From Halomonas elongata DSM 2581 (GTDB lineage Bacteria; Pseudomonadota; Gammaproteobacteria; Pseudomonadales; Halomonadaceae), in NCBI RefSeq assembly GCF_000196875.2, contig NC_014532.2, positions 868,001-932,000 of the forward strand: DNA of 64,000 nucleotides, in the 5' to 3' direction. Positions 24,478 through 33,215 of this stretch are shown here, in pieces (the first letter of the stretch is position 1; every line of letters begins with the position of its first letter). A program made the translations under genes and the position numbers. The notes under the pieces were generated by a model, which was not told the origin of the DNA, made no database searches, and saw only the letters and a program-made list of their open reading frames with translations.

Positions 24478-25689
24478 TCAGTCGCGAATCACCGTGGAGA
24501 AGTGCCGCGGGTCGAAACGCAGGGCGATGAGTGCCATCAGCAGGGTGGTACCCGCCAGGCCGGCCCAGGCCCATTCGAAGCCGCCGAGCTGGTCACGTAT
24601 CACGCCGGCGATCAATGGCGTCAAGGCGCCCAGGCTATAACCGGCTCCCTGTGCAATGGCGGTGATGTCGCCCGCACGCTGGGCATCGGGGTGGTGGTCC
24701 ATGCTGACGATCAGGCTCAGGGGGAAGAGGCCGCCGAGTCCGATGCCCAGCAAGGTGGTGATGAACCATGGGGAGGAGTCGGGCGTGTGCCACAACAATA
24801 GGAAGCCGGCCAGAGAGCAGGTCAGGGGGATGAACAGAACCGGCCGCCGGTCCGCTCGACGCTGGGCCAAGGCCGGCAAGACCAGCCCGGCGACGACTTC
24901 AAGAGCGGTGAGATAGCCCAGCAGCAGGCCGGCGGCGGATTCCGTCCAGCCGAGTTCCATGTAATAGGGGGGAAGCCATGCCAGCACGCAGGCGTAGCCC
25001 GAGGCGCATAGGCTGAAGAAGATCGCCAGCGTCCAGACGCGTGGCTGGCGATACAGGGAGGCGCGACGATCGCGTTGCTCCTTGTCTTTCCCGGTATCGG
25101 GCAGCACTGGACCGCGTCGTTGCCAGGCCAGGAATGCCACGAGGGCCACCAGTCCCCACAGTGCCAGACTGGCACGCCAACTGCCTGTCAGATCCGCCAG
25201 GGTCGCCGCCAAGGTCGCGGCGAGCGCTGCACCGCCCATGATGGCGGCGATATACCACCCCATGACCAGTGGCGTACGTTGTCTGGCCTGCTGCTTGATC
25301 AACGCCGGTAACAGGGCCTGGATGCCGGCGATACCGATACCGGCGACCAATGCCGTGATCAACAGGGTGGCCACGCCGTGTCCGGCCAGGCGAAGTCCGT
25401 CGGCCAGTGCGATCATCAGCAAGGAACCGCCAATCAAGCGGTCCGCGCCGCAGCGTCTGGCCAGAGCAACGGCAATGAAGCAGCCAGCTCCCATGGCGAG
25501 CACGGGCAAGGTAGTCAGCAGAGCGAGCTGCGCGTAGCTGATGGCGATATCGGCCTGGATGCGTTCGACCAGAGGGCCGATCGCGGCCATCGAGGGGCGC
25601 AGGTTCAGCCCTACCAGCATGGCCAGGAGAATGGCGGGCATCAGAGGTAATACGCGTTGTGTTGAACGATCGATCAGGGTGGTTTCCAT
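24478..25689 (-). CDS. MFS efflux transporter, CynX/NimT type
   Basis: A 12-helix major facilitator of about 403 residues in the CynX/NimT (cyanate/nitroimidazole) group. It starts [21 protein letters not shown]-like, where the NLRP motif is typical of this branch. The C-half has [20 protein letters not shown] and [20 protein letters not shown] 25689 (METTLIDRS) is chosen; a longer frame reaches 25749 but would run into the promoter. The promoter at 25748-25778 carries a SoxR box in a 19-base spacer, so the transporter is probably induced by redox-active compounds. Confidence 0.88.
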   Translation of the reverse strand: METTLIDRSTQRVLPLMPAILLAMLVGLNLRPSMAAIGPLVERIQADIAISYAQLALLTTLPVLAMGAGCFIAVALARRCGADRLIGGSLLMIALADGLRLAGHGVATLLITALVAGIGIAGIQALLPALIKQQARQRTPLVMGWYIAAIMGGAALAATLAATLADLTGSWRASLALWGLVALVAFLAWQRRGPVLPDTGKDKEQRDRRASLYRQPRVWTLAIFFSLCASGYACVLAWLPPYYMELGWTESAAGLLLGYLTALEVVAGLVLPALAQRRADRRPVLFIPLTCSLAGFLLLWHTPDSSPWFITTLLGIGLGGLFPLSLIVSMDHHPDAQRAGDITAIAQGAGYSLGALTPLIAGVIRDQLGGFEWAWAGLAGTTLLMALIALRFDPRHFSTVIRD

Positions 25690-25747
25690 GATGGTCACTC
25701 GAAAGGCAGGGGGATGGCCGGGCTTGTGCCGGGGGCTGACGTTCGGC

Positions 25748-25778
25748 ACGATATTTCCTCAACCAAGCTTGAGGTCAA
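25748..25778 (-). promoter_or_regulatory. SoxR-type promoter with operator, driving the MFS gene
   Basis: On the minus strand a -35 TTGACC (25773-25778) and a -10 TATCGT (25748-25753) are separated by 19 bases, the overlong spacer that MerR-type activators such as SoxR correct. The 18-base palindrome CCTCAACCAAGCTTGAGG (25757-25774) lies in the spacer and shares both outer arms with the E. coli soxS operator CCTCAAGTTAACTTGAGG. soxR starts 17 bases beyond, on the other strand. Confidence 0.85.
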
Positions 25779-25791
25779 GGCGGGAGGTACG

Positions 25792-26277
25792 ATGAGCCAT
25801 CGCAAGCTGAACCCACAGAAACAGTCGCTGACGGTAGGGGATGTCGCCCGACGCAGCGGTGTGGCGGTGTCCACCGTGCATTACTACGAGGCGAAGGGAC
25901 TGATCGAGAGCACGCGCAATGCCGGCAATCAGCGGCGTTTCTCCCGGGATGTGCTGCGTCGCGTGGCCGTGATCAAGATCGCCCAGCGAACCGGCATGCC
26001 GCTGGCGGAGATCAAGGCCTCGCTGGACGATCTGCCCACGTCCCGCACTCCGGACGCCGAGGACTGGCGTCACCTGTCGGAGCAGTGGCGTAGTGCGTTG
26101 GATGAGCGGATTCACTGCCTGATCGCGCTGCGCGATCAGCTCGATGGATGCATCGGCTGTGGCTGCCTGTCGTTGAAGAGCTGCCCGTTGCGCAACCCCG
26201 GGGATGTGCTGGCCGATACCGATGCGGAGGGGGAAGCCTCGCCCTCGGTCGTCGGCACTGGCGTGCCCGGCCGATGA
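25792..26277 (+). CDS. soxR: Redox-sensing activator SoxR
   Basis: A MerR-family [2Fe-2S] sensor of superoxide-generating and redox-cycling compounds. The winged helix is [21 protein letters not shown] dimer helix follows, then the cluster motif [12 protein letters not shown] with Cys at 120, 123, 125 and 131, one off E. coli SoxR numbering. ATG 25792 (MSHRKLN) follows GGGAGGTACG; the frame upstream to 25714 would overlap the operator. There is no soxS nearby, as in non-enteric bacteria where SoxR acts directly on efflux and redox genes. Confidence 0.95.
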   Translation: MSHRKLNPQKQSLTVGDVARRSGVAVSTVHYYEAKGLIESTRNAGNQRRFSRDVLRRVAVIKIAQRTGMPLAEIKASLDDLPTSRTPDAEDWRHLSEQWRSALDERIHCLIALRDQLDGCIGCGCLSLKSCPLRNPGDVLADTDAEGEASPSVVGTGVPGR

Positions 26278-26292
26278 CGAGGCAATGCGGTG

Positions 26293-26874
26293 TCAGTCGG
26301 CGTGTTGCCGATCCAGGGTGGTGACCAGGCGCTGGCAGACGGCATCCAGCATATCGCTCTGGGCGGTGTCGACGAGGTTACCTTCGGCATCGAAGGCGTC
26401 GCCGGCCTTCGCGACGGCGAGCTGGTCGGGGAGCACCGTCACGCCGATATTGGTGAGCAACTGGCGCAGGTGATTCAGGGCACGCAGGCCGCCCAGGCCG
26501 CCGGGAGAGGCGGAGATGAGCCCGGCGTGGCGCTCCTTGAACAGGGCGAGCCCGCTTTCTCCCTGGTGGGGGCGCGTGAGCCAGTCGATGGTGTTGGTCA
26601 GCAGCGGCGTGACGAAGCCGTTGTATTCCGGCGAGGCGATCAGCAGCCCTTGGTGCTCGGCGAGCAATTTCCGCAATGCCAGGGCATTGTCGGGCAGGCC
26701 TTGTGCGTCTTCCAGATCACCGTCGTAGAGCGGCATGGGATAGTCGCGTAGATCGATGAAGGTGGGGTGGCCGCCGAGCGCCTCGATGCGTGCCGCGGCG
26801 AGTCGCGCGAGACGCTTGTTGAAGGAGGCCTCGCGGGCGCTGCCGGCGAATACCAGAATACGTGGAACGGCCAT
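26293..26874 (-). CDS. NAD(P)H-dependent FMN reductase
   Basis: A 193-residue flavodoxin-fold reductase of the ChrR/YieF/ArsH group. The FMN phosphate loop is FAGSAREASFNKRLA, and the flavin-ring loop is SPEYNGFVTPLLTNTIDWL, the signature of the family. It may reduce quinones, chromate or azo dyes. It is convergent with soxR (15 bases between stops). The neighbourhood is redox-stress themed, but no SoxR box precedes this gene. Confidence 0.9.
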   Translation of the reverse strand: MAVPRILVFAGSAREASFNKRLARLAAARIEALGGHPTFIDLRDYPMPLYDGDLEDAQGLPDNALALRKLLAEHQGLLIASPEYNGFVTPLLTNTIDWLTRPHQGESGLALFKERHAGLISASPGGLGGLRALNHLRQLLTNIGVTVLPDQLAVAKAGDAFDAEGNLVDTAQSDMLDAVCQRLVTTLDRQHAD

Positions 26875-27012
26875 GGATACTCTCCTTATCCAGAATCACG
26901 GGGTCAGGGGATGATCATCCAGCGTAGTCGAGGTGATGACAAGCGTGGTCCGTCGACGTCGAAAATGTGGCCGCAACGCTCGTTGCCGGTTGCCCGGTCG
27001 GATCGAGGGATC

Positions 27013-27043
27013 ATGGACGCCACGGCCCTCGCGTGGCGTCCAT
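27013..27043 (-). terminator. Terminator hairpin after the AGCS gene
   Basis: A perfect 12-bp stem (ATGGACGCCACG with CGTGGCGTCCAT) and a seven-base loop lie 9 bases past the stop of the minus-strand symporter gene. No T tract follows. Confidence 0.6.
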
Positions 27044-27052
27044 CGAGCGAGG

Positions 27053-28516
27053 TCAGGCCTTGTCGGCGCCCCGGGGCCAGGCCTTGGGGTCGATCCGGTC
27101 ATTCAATCGCGGGAAGCGCCGCGGATCGAAGTTGGGCTCCAGACCATCCTTGAGCTGGCGCTCATAGTCCCGGAACAGGGCGATGGCCACCGGCGAGAGC
27201 AGCAGGATTGCCACCAGGTTGATCAGTGCCATCATGCCCATCGACAGGTCGGCGAAGCTCCAGATCGGGCCGAGATTCGCCACCGCGCCGATCATCACCA
27301 TCGCCAGCACCGCCAGACGGTAGATCAGGATGGCGCCAGGCGCGTATTTGGCGCCGGCCAGGTATTCCACATTGGTCTCGCCATAGGAGTAGTTGGCGAT
27401 CACCGAGGTGAAGGCGAACAGCAGGATCGCCACGGCGACGAACATGCTGGCCCAGCCACCGACCTGGTGCGACAGCGCGATCTGGGTCAGCTGGATGCCG
27501 TTGGCTTCGTCACCGGCGAGCAGTTCCGGGCCGGCCATGATGATGATGGCGGCGGTGGCGGTGCAGATCACCAGGGTGTCGAAGAAGACGCCGAGCATCT
27601 GAATGAAGCCCTGGGCGGCAGGATGGTTCGGTTGCGTGGAGGCGGTGGCGGCAGCGTTGGGGGCCGAGCCCATGCCCGCCTCATTGGAGAACAGGCCGCG
27701 CTTGATACCGTTCATGATGGCCTGGGAGATAGCGTATCCGGCGGCGCCGCCGGCGGCCTGATCGAGGCCGAAGGCACTCTTGAAGATGGTCATGATGGCC
27801 GCCGGCAACTCGGTGATGTTGAGCAGCACGACCACGACGGCCAGCAGCAGGTAGATGACGGCCATGACCGGCACCACCAGTTCGGCAACCCGGGCGATGG
27901 ATTTCAGGCCGCCGAAGATGATCGGTGTCACTGCCACGACCAGGACCAGGCCGACCACCCAGGGCGGCAGGGAGAAGGCTTCCTCCATGGCCAGGGCGAT
28001 GGAGTTGGACTGCACGCTGTTGAAGGCCAAGCCGAAGGCGATGATCAGGCAGATGGAAAACAGTGCCGCCAACCAGCGCAGCCCCAGCCCCTGGGAAATG
28101 TAACGGGCGGGACCGCCGCGGAAGGTGCCGTCGCCGTGGTCCGTCTTGTAGGCCTGGGCCAGGGTGGATTCGACGAAGCTGGTGGCCATGCCCACCAGGG
28201 CCGTCATCCACATCCAGAAGATGGCGCCGGGCCCGCCGAAGTAGATGGCGACCGCCACGCCGGCCAGGTTACCGGTACCGACACGGGCGGCCAGGCTGGT
28301 GGAGAGCGCCTGGAATGAAGAGATGCCGCCATTGGCACTGCGCGAATGGCGCAGCAGCTTGAACATGTGTCCGAAGTAGCGGAACTGGATGCCACGCGTC
28401 ATGACGGTGAAGTACAGGCCTGCCCCGATCAGCAGGTAGATCAGCAGGGAACCCCAGATGAGGCCGTTGCCGGCGGCCATCAGGTCCTTGAACAGTTCGG
28501 GAATAGAGAATTCCAT
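27053..28516 (-). CDS. Sodium:alanine symporter family (AGCS) transporter
   Basis: A 487-residue inner-membrane amino acid symporter with about 11 helices. Family signatures are FQALSTSLAARVGTGNLAGV near residue 68, where GTGN is the AGCS motif, and KRGLFSNEAGMGSAPNAAA near 275, the strongly conserved loop. It probably takes up alanine or glycine with Na+. The start MEFSIPELFKDL fits. It is divergent from the cytosine deaminase. The upstream region 28517-28746 holds no gene or riboswitch that I can recognise. Confidence 0.92.
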   Translation of the reverse strand: MEFSIPELFKDLMAAGNGLIWGSLLIYLLIGAGLYFTVMTRGIQFRYFGHMFKLLRHSRSANGGISSFQALSTSLAARVGTGNLAGVAVAIYFGGPGAIFWMWMTALVGMATSFVESTLAQAYKTDHGDGTFRGGPARYISQGLGLRWLAALFSICLIIAFGLAFNSVQSNSIALAMEEAFSLPPWVVGLVLVVAVTPIIFGGLKSIARVAELVVPVMAVIYLLLAVVVVLLNITELPAAIMTIFKSAFGLDQAAGGAAGYAISQAIMNGIKRGLFSNEAGMGSAPNAAATASTQPNHPAAQGFIQMLGVFFDTLVICTATAAIIIMAGPELLAGDEANGIQLTQIALSHQVGGWASMFVAVAILLFAFTSVIANYSYGETNVEYLAGAKYAPGAILIYRLAVLAMVMIGAVANLGPIWSFADLSMGMMALINLVAILLLSPVAIALFRDYERQLKDGLEPNFDPRRFPRLNDRIDPKAWPRGADKA

Positions 28517-28746
28517 GGTGTCGATATACTCGTGATCTCAATGAATGCGGGGGCCATTCTTCATGGATGCCGCAAAATGGCAAGGATTGCTGTCGATAAG
28601 GTCTTTGATGGCGAAAATATCCAGAGTGAGACGAGCGTATCGGTTATCGGTACTACCGTGGCGTGCCGACCAGGGATTGTGAACTGGCGATCGGGGCAGC
28701 CCCGACGTAGGCTGGTGTGGACAAGCTAGCGAGGAGAATGTCGATC

Positions 28747-29205
28747 ATGGACCATTTCATGCAGGCCGCCCTGGACGAAGCGCGTGCCGGGCTCGACGAA
28801 GGCGGTATCCCCATTGGCTCGGTGTTGGTCCATCGAGGCGTGATCCTTGGTGGTGGCCGCAACCGTCGGGTTCAGCTCGGCAGTACCGTCCTGCATGGCG
28901 AGATGGACGCGCTGGAAAATGCCGGGCGCCAGTCGGCGGATATCTACCGTGAATCGACGCTCTACACGACGCTTTCTCCCTGCGCCATGTGCACGGGGGC
29001 CATCCTGCTGTACGGCATTCCCCGGGTGGTGATCGGCGAGAACCGAACCTTCCTCGGCGAGGAGGCGCTGCTGCGTTCGCACGGTGTCGAAGTGGAGGTG
29101 CTTCAGGAGCCGGAATGCATCGCCCTGATGGAAGATTTCATCTCTGCCTCGCCGGACCTCTGGTTCGAGGATATCGGCGAATCGCCGGGGCCCCGCGCGT
29201 CTTGA
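28747..29205 (+). CDS. Yeast-type cytosine deaminase (nucleoside deaminase superfamily)
   Basis: A 152-residue zinc deaminase. The zinc site is HGEMDALE and PCAMCTGAIL (H-x-E and P-C-x-x-C). The wording follows yeast Fcy1 closely: EGGIPIGSVLV, YRESTLYTTLSPCAMCTGAI, LLYGIPRVVIGENRTF and the C-terminal WFEDIGE. This argues for conversion of cytosine to uracil rather than for tRNA adenosine (TadA) or guanine. ATG 28747 is chosen because GAGGAG at 28731-28736 is 10 bases before it; ATG 28738 would be too close. There is no codB-type permease beside it. Confidence 0.88.
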   Translation: MDHFMQAALDEARAGLDEGGIPIGSVLVHRGVILGGGRNRRVQLGSTVLHGEMDALENAGRQSADIYRESTLYTTLSPCAMCTGAILLYGIPRVVIGENRTFLGEEALLRSHGVEVEVLQEPECIALMEDFISASPDLWFEDIGESPGPRAS

Positions 29206-29262
29206 AGCGCCCGGGGATGTCGATACTGAGGGGCATCGAAGCTCCCGGAACGGAGTCGCACC

Positions 29263-29580
29263 ATGCTGGCTGAAACCCCGGATCCACCCTATTACGCGGT
29301 CATCTTCTCCTCACGACGTAGCGATATCGCGACCGGCTATGACGAGACGGCCGAGCGCATGATGCACCTGGCTTCTCAGCAGCCGGGATTCCTGGGCGTC
29401 GAGTCGGCGCGTGAGGAGGTCGGTATCACGGTGTCCTACTGGGCGGATCTCGAATCGATCAAGCGCTGGAAGGCCCAGGCCGAGCATCGCGAGGCACAGC
29501 GCATGGGGCGCGAGGCCTGGTACGCGAGCTATCGCGTGCGTATCGCCCGGGTCGAGCGGGAATATGGCCTCGGTGACTGA
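29263..29580 (+). CDS. Antibiotic biosynthesis monooxygenase family protein
   Basis: A 105-residue ABM-fold protein. It has YYAVIFSSRR, then MMHLASQQPGFLGVESAREE and the hallmark VSYWADLESIKRWKAQAEHR. The pattern matches small ABM proteins of unknown substrate. It follows the cytosine deaminase by 57 bases on the same strand but has no obvious link to pyrimidine salvage. It is unlike the shorter ABM protein at 5099 in sequence. Confidence 0.8.
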   Translation: MLAETPDPPYYAVIFSSRRSDIATGYDETAERMMHLASQQPGFLGVESAREEVGITVSYWADLESIKRWKAQAEHREAQRMGREAWYASYRVRIARVEREYGLGD

Positions 29581-29654
29581 GGCGTCGCCAAGGTGCAGGT
29601 TCGTGTCGGATCGTGTAGGCTCGCCGGCTCTTTTGGATCTCCAGGAAACCTGCC

Positions 29655-29993
29655 ATGAGCGTGATGCCTGCCTGCCCCGAATGCGCCTCCACCTACACTT
29701 ACGATGATGGCCTGCAGTTTGTCTGCCCCGAGTGCGGCCATGAATGGTCGCAACAGGCCAATGATACGGCCGAGGACGAATCGGTGGTTCGCGATGCCCA
29801 TGGCACCCCGCTGGCCGATGGCGACAGTGTCACCGTGATCAAGGATCTCAAGGTCAAGGGCGCTTCATCGGTAGTGAAGGTGGGCACCAAGGTGAAGAAC
29901 ATTCGCCTGGTCGAGGGGGATCACGACATCGACTGCAAGATCGACGGCATTGGTGCCATGAAGTTGAAGTCGCAGTTCGTCAAGAAGGCTTAG
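29655..29993 (+). CDS. yjdM: Zinc-ribbon protein YjdM (PhnA family)
   Basis: A 112-residue protein with an N-terminal zinc ribbon (CPEC...CPECGHEW) and the C-terminal KOW-like PhnA domain [20 protein letters not shown], then [20 protein letters not shown]. It was named after the E. coli phn region but is not needed for phosphonate use; its role is unknown. CAGGAAACCTGCC precedes ATG 29655. The G+C content falls sharply just after its stop. Confidence 0.92.
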   Translation: MSVMPACPECASTYTYDDGLQFVCPECGHEWSQQANDTAEDESVVRDAHGTPLADGDSVTVIKDLKVKGASSVVKVGTKVKNIRLVEGDHDIDCKIDGIGAMKLKSQFVKKA

Positions 29994-30261
29994 GTGTTTG
30001 GAACTACTTCATCACTATCTCTTGAGTGGCCTGGAGCAGATCAACAGGCAGCCAGGCACGGTCAATGTATCAAGGATGCTCGTACTTTGTCGCAAGCTGC
30101 TCTGAAGGCTCTTTCGACGACTAGTAGTGAGGGTGCCACAGACAGGGCGTGTCCTCCACGCAATGTTCGTGGCACTTCGTGTCTGAATAATATAGCTCCG
30201 CCAGCAGGTTTGACGACAGTGAGGAAATCATAAGCCTTGTCGGGGTTTTGGGTTCTTATGA
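29994..30261. other. Gene-poor stretch at the left edge of a low-G+C block
   Basis: No convincing gene is present. Short open frames exist on both strands (for example minus 30062-30265) but have no recognisable domain and no ribosome binding site that I can see. It marks the change from high to lower G+C and may be a scar of insertion. Confidence 0.5.
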
Positions 30262-31263
30262 TCAAAGATTATGGTTCTTGGACGTAGGTTGGAATTTTTC
30301 TCGATAGGCCTTTGGAGTCGTCGAAAGATGACGGCGAAAGTGGTGGCGTAACGTTGCCGCCGAACCGAATCCCGAAGCCATTGCCACTTCCTCGATTGTC
30401 ATTGCCGAGGTTTCAAGAAGATGTCGCGTCTTTTCCAGGCGTTCTGCAAGGAGCCATTTTGTAGGAGTCGTACCCGTCGCGGCTTCAAACCGTCGAAGGA
30501 AGGTCCGTGTGCTCATCCCGGAAAAATCGGCCATGATCGCTACCGAGAAGTTTTTGTCGATATTCTCTCGAAGATAATCAAGAAGCGGGCCTATTCGCGA
30601 ACTTTCATGCAATGAAGGAACTGAACGTTCGACGAACTGTGCCTGTCCACCATCTCTGTGCGGAGGCACAACCAATCGGCGGGCTACCATGTTGGCAACT
30701 TCCATGCCGTGATCACGGCGAATTAAGTGTAGGCAAAGGTCAATGCCAGCAGCACTGCCAGCCGAAGTCATTACATCACCTTCGTCGACATAAAGAACGT
30801 CAGGTTCGACTATGATGTCAGGGTAGCGCTGACTTAGCATATCTGTGTACTGCCAGTGTGTTGTCGCTCGACGGCCTGCGAGTAGTCCTGCTTCGGCAAG
30901 GACAAAGACCCCCGAACATATAGAAACCACACGGGCACCGTTGGCATGTGATTCGCGTATCGCTTTAATGAGGGAAGCTGGAATGGGGGTGTCCACTCCA
31001 CGCCAGCCAGGTATGATGATCGTGCCTGCCCGCTCGATGGTTTCCATACCGCCATCGACGACAACACGCATTCCCCCAATAGCCTGCATTTCACCAGCAT
31101 CAATGCCGGCCACTTCGAACTGGTACCAATTCTCCCCCATCTCAGGCCTTGGCAAGCCAAATACTTCCACTGCCACACCAAGTTCGAATGTGCATAGGCC
31201 ATCATAGGCGATGGCTACGACGAGAGGATTGGAGAGCTGTTGTACAGAAGCAGATTTTGTCAT
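30262..31263 (-). CDS. GlxA/FtrA-type AraC regulator with DJ-1/PfpI domain
   Basis: A transcription regulator with an N-terminal DJ-1/PfpI-like (class I amidotransferase-like) domain. It has VAIAYDGLCTFELGVAVEVF and the nucleophile-elbow-like VVSICSGVFVLAEAGLL. The C-terminal AraC DNA-binding domain has MADFSGMSTRTFLRRFEAAT and IEEVAMASGFGSAATLRHHF. The order and size match FtrA proteins, often found beside a rhodanese gene as here. ATG 31263 (MTKSASVQQL) is preferred to 31293. It is divergent from the rhodanese, its probable target. G+C is lower than in the flanks. Confidence 0.88.
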   Translation of the reverse strand: MTKSASVQQLSNPLVVAIAYDGLCTFELGVAVEVFGLPRPEMGENWYQFEVAGIDAGEMQAIGGMRVVVDGGMETIERAGTIIIPGWRGVDTPIPASLIKAIRESHANGARVVSICSGVFVLAEAGLLAGRRATTHWQYTDMLSQRYPDIIVEPDVLYVDEGDVMTSAGSAAGIDLCLHLIRRDHGMEVANMVARRLVVPPHRDGGQAQFVERSVPSLHESSRIGPLLDYLRENIDKNFSVAIMADFSGMSTRTFLRRFEAATGTTPTKWLLAERLEKTRHLLETSAMTIEEVAMASGFGSAATLRHHFRRHLSTTPKAYREKFQPTSKNHNL

Positions 31264-31352
31264 GATCTTGATGATATATGGCAAAACTGCCATCTACCAG
31301 CCTTACCTCGAATTTCATAGGCTATAGGTTGACCCAGCTAATGGAGAAACTT

Positions 31353-31769
31353 ATGAGTCTCGTCACCGAAATTCCCGCTGCATCCTCGTATAAGGCTGTA
31401 GAGCATTTTATGCAGCGGCTTTCCGCTGAAACAGACTGTGCTGATGTGGCAGCGGCCCTCAGAAGCGGAGATAAGGACTTTGTGCTCTTGCATGTAATAG
31501 GAGAGGCTCGTGACTACGAGCGCCGTCATATACCTGGCTCTATCCATATCCCTCACCGATATATTTCGGCCGAAAAGTTATCTGAATGGCCTGAAGGTAC
31601 GATGTTTGTCACCTACTGTGCGGGGCCGCACTGTAATGGTGCTGATCAAGCGGCTCTGAAGATAGCCCGACTAGGTCGGCCTGTGAAGGTGATGATCGGT
31701 GGTATGACAGGGTGGGAAGATGAAGGTCTTCCTTTTGCTTCGGGAAGAGAATCAGGAGATATCGGGTGA
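31353..31769 (+). CDS. Rhodanese-like domain protein
   Basis: A 138-residue single-domain sulfurtransferase. It has YERRHIPGSIHIPHRYIS, then the active loop VTYCAGPHCNGADQAALKIA with the catalytic Cys in the usual place, and the C-terminal IGGMTGWEDEGLPF. Related proteins beside FtrA regulators share the YCAGPHCNGA loop. ATG 31353 follows GGAG at 31343-31346. It is divergent from the regulator and overlaps the acetyltransferase start by 4 bases (GTGA), so the two are translationally coupled. Confidence 0.9.
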   Translation: MSLVTEIPAASSYKAVEHFMQRLSAETDCADVAAALRSGDKDFVLLHVIGEARDYERRHIPGSIHIPHRYISAEKLSEWPEGTMFVTYCAGPHCNGADQAALKIARLGRPVKVMIGGMTGWEDEGLPFASGRESGDIG

Positions 31770-32278
31770 ACTCCGGATGCGTTTCTCATGAAATTTTAAT
31801 CCGCCCTTTTGAACGTGATGATGTACCTATGGTTTTAGGGCTGATGCATGAGCTGGCGGTGTTTGAGCGATATTCCGAAAAATTTAGAGTAAGGGAGTCT
31901 GATATCGTTGAGCATGGGCTTGGTGATTCTCCTTGTTTTGGGGTCTTCGTTGCGGAGATTGATGGTGGTGTTGCTGGTATCGCTGTCTATTATATAGTTC
32001 CCTGGACCTACGACCTCAAGCCCGTTCTGGTTCTAAAAGAGTTGTTCGTTTCAAAGGGTTTTAGAGGTTTGGGTGTTGGGGGGAGGCTTTTGGCTAAGCT
32101 GGACAGTTATGCGTTGGAAGTTGGTGCTTCGCGTATAGTATGGAAGGTTCTGAAAGATAACGTAGCTGCTAAACGGTTCTATGAGAAAGCAGGGGGAAAG
32201 AAGGACTCGGTGTGGGAGCTTTGGGGGCTGGAAATTTCAAGTACCGAACGCAATATGGATGAGGACAGTAACTGGTAG
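31766..32278 (+). CDS. GNAT family N-acetyltransferase
   Basis: A 170-residue acetyl-CoA-dependent acetyltransferase. The CoA-binding motif is LFVSKGFRGLGVGGRLLAKL, with V-x-x-x-x-R-G-x-G-x-G spacing. It is followed by SRIVWKVLKDNVAAKRFYEK, and the N-terminal MHELAVFERYSEKF recalls diamine (spermidine/spermine-type) acetyltransferases. The substrate is uncertain. GTG 31766 overlaps the rhodanese stop. Two 60-base lines I counted inside it are 40% and 48% G+C, against 63% in a dctM line, which points to recent transfer. Confidence 0.88.
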   Translation: MNSGCVSHEILIRPFERDDVPMVLGLMHELAVFERYSEKFRVRESDIVEHGLGDSPCFGVFVAEIDGGVAGIAVYYIVPWTYDLKPVLVLKELFVSKGFRGLGVGGRLLAKLDSYALEVGASRIVWKVLKDNVAAKRFYEKAGGKKDSVWELWGLEISSTERNMDEDSNW

Positions 32279-32291
32279 GCTTCTTTGGACT

Positions 32292-33209
32292 TTAGATGTC
32301 GGGCAAACAGGCCGGCAGGCTTTCCCGCAATGTGCGGGGCTGCATGCCGAGGTCGGCGAAGGTGCCGACGCCTTCGCTGACCAGGTTGTCGCTCTGCATG
32401 AGAATGACCTGGTCGCGGGTCAAGGGTGGCTCGGGCAACCAGCCGAGCCCGCGGGCAAGGGCGTGCCAGGCGGCAAAGGGCAGGGGCACGAGAGGGCGTT
32501 CCCGCCCCAGATGCTGCATCACCAGGGAGAGCACCTCGCGATAGCTGAGGATATCGGCTCCGCCCAGTTCGAAGAGGTAACGTTCTGGCCGGTCGGCGCC
32601 GGTGAGTCTGACGATGGCGCGGGCCACGTCCACGACATGTACCGGCTGCAGGCGGTTGTGGCCTTGCCCGAACAGCGGAATCGCGGGAAGGCGGGTGAGC
32701 CTCGCCAGGTTGGATAGAAAGGAATCATTGCGCCCGAACAGGACGCTGGGACGCAGGATGACGGCCTTGGGCAGGGCATCCATGACCGCTATCTCGCCAT
32801 GTGCCCGGGCGCGGACATAGGCCGAGGCCGAGTCGCGGGAGGCGCCGATGCCCGAGAGTTGCACCAAGCGCTCGATACCGGCTTCCCGCACCTGGCGGGC
32901 CAGCGCGGCCGCCGCGGTGACGTGGATGTCCTCGAAGCCGACGTTGCGCGAGGCCACATACAGACTCGTCGCATTGACCACCGCGCCGGCTCCTTCCAGC
33001 GCCTCGGCGACGCGTCGCGGATCGCGGATGTCGGCCTCGAGGATTTCCAGGGGATCGCTATCTTCCGCCCACGATGGCCAGCGGGGGCGGCGTGCTACCA
33101 GCCGGGCGGGCCGGCCGCTCTCCACCAGCTCGCGCACCAGGACGGCACCGAGAAACCCGGTGCCGCCGAAGACTACGGTTGGAGGTGTCGTCATGGGCAT
33201 TGGCGACAT
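32292..33209 (-). CDS. NAD(P)-binding SDR protein, NDUFA9-like
   Basis: An atypical short-chain dehydrogenase/reductase of 305 residues. The N-terminal nucleotide motif is TVVFGGTGFLGAVLVRELV (G-x-x-G-x-x-G), followed by AGAVVNATSLY and VILRPSVLFGRNDSFLSNL. The pattern fits the complex I NDUFA9-like group of bacteria, which bind NADPH but lack the usual catalytic Tyr-Lys pair. It is in tandem with the reductase at 33216 (6 bases) and is probably co-transcribed with it. It returns to high G+C after the island. Confidence 0.82.
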   Translation of the reverse strand: MSPMPMTTPPTVVFGGTGFLGAVLVRELVESGRPARLVARRPRWPSWAEDSDPLEILEADIRDPRRVAEALEGAGAVVNATSLYVASRNVGFEDIHVTAAAALARQVREAGIERLVQLSGIGASRDSASAYVRARAHGEIAVMDALPKAVILRPSVLFGRNDSFLSNLARLTRLPAIPLFGQGHNRLQPVHVVDVARAIVRLTGADRPERYLFELGGADILSYREVLSLVMQHLGRERPLVPLPFAAWHALARGLGWLPEPPLTRDQVILMQSDNLVSEGVGTFADLGMQPRTLRESLPACLPDI

Positions 33210-33215
33210 GATGCC

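Noticed and set aside
30062-30265. A 67-residue minus-strand frame at the edge of the low-G+C block
   Set aside because: It might be a relic of a transposase, but no motif, inverted ends or target duplication could be seen.
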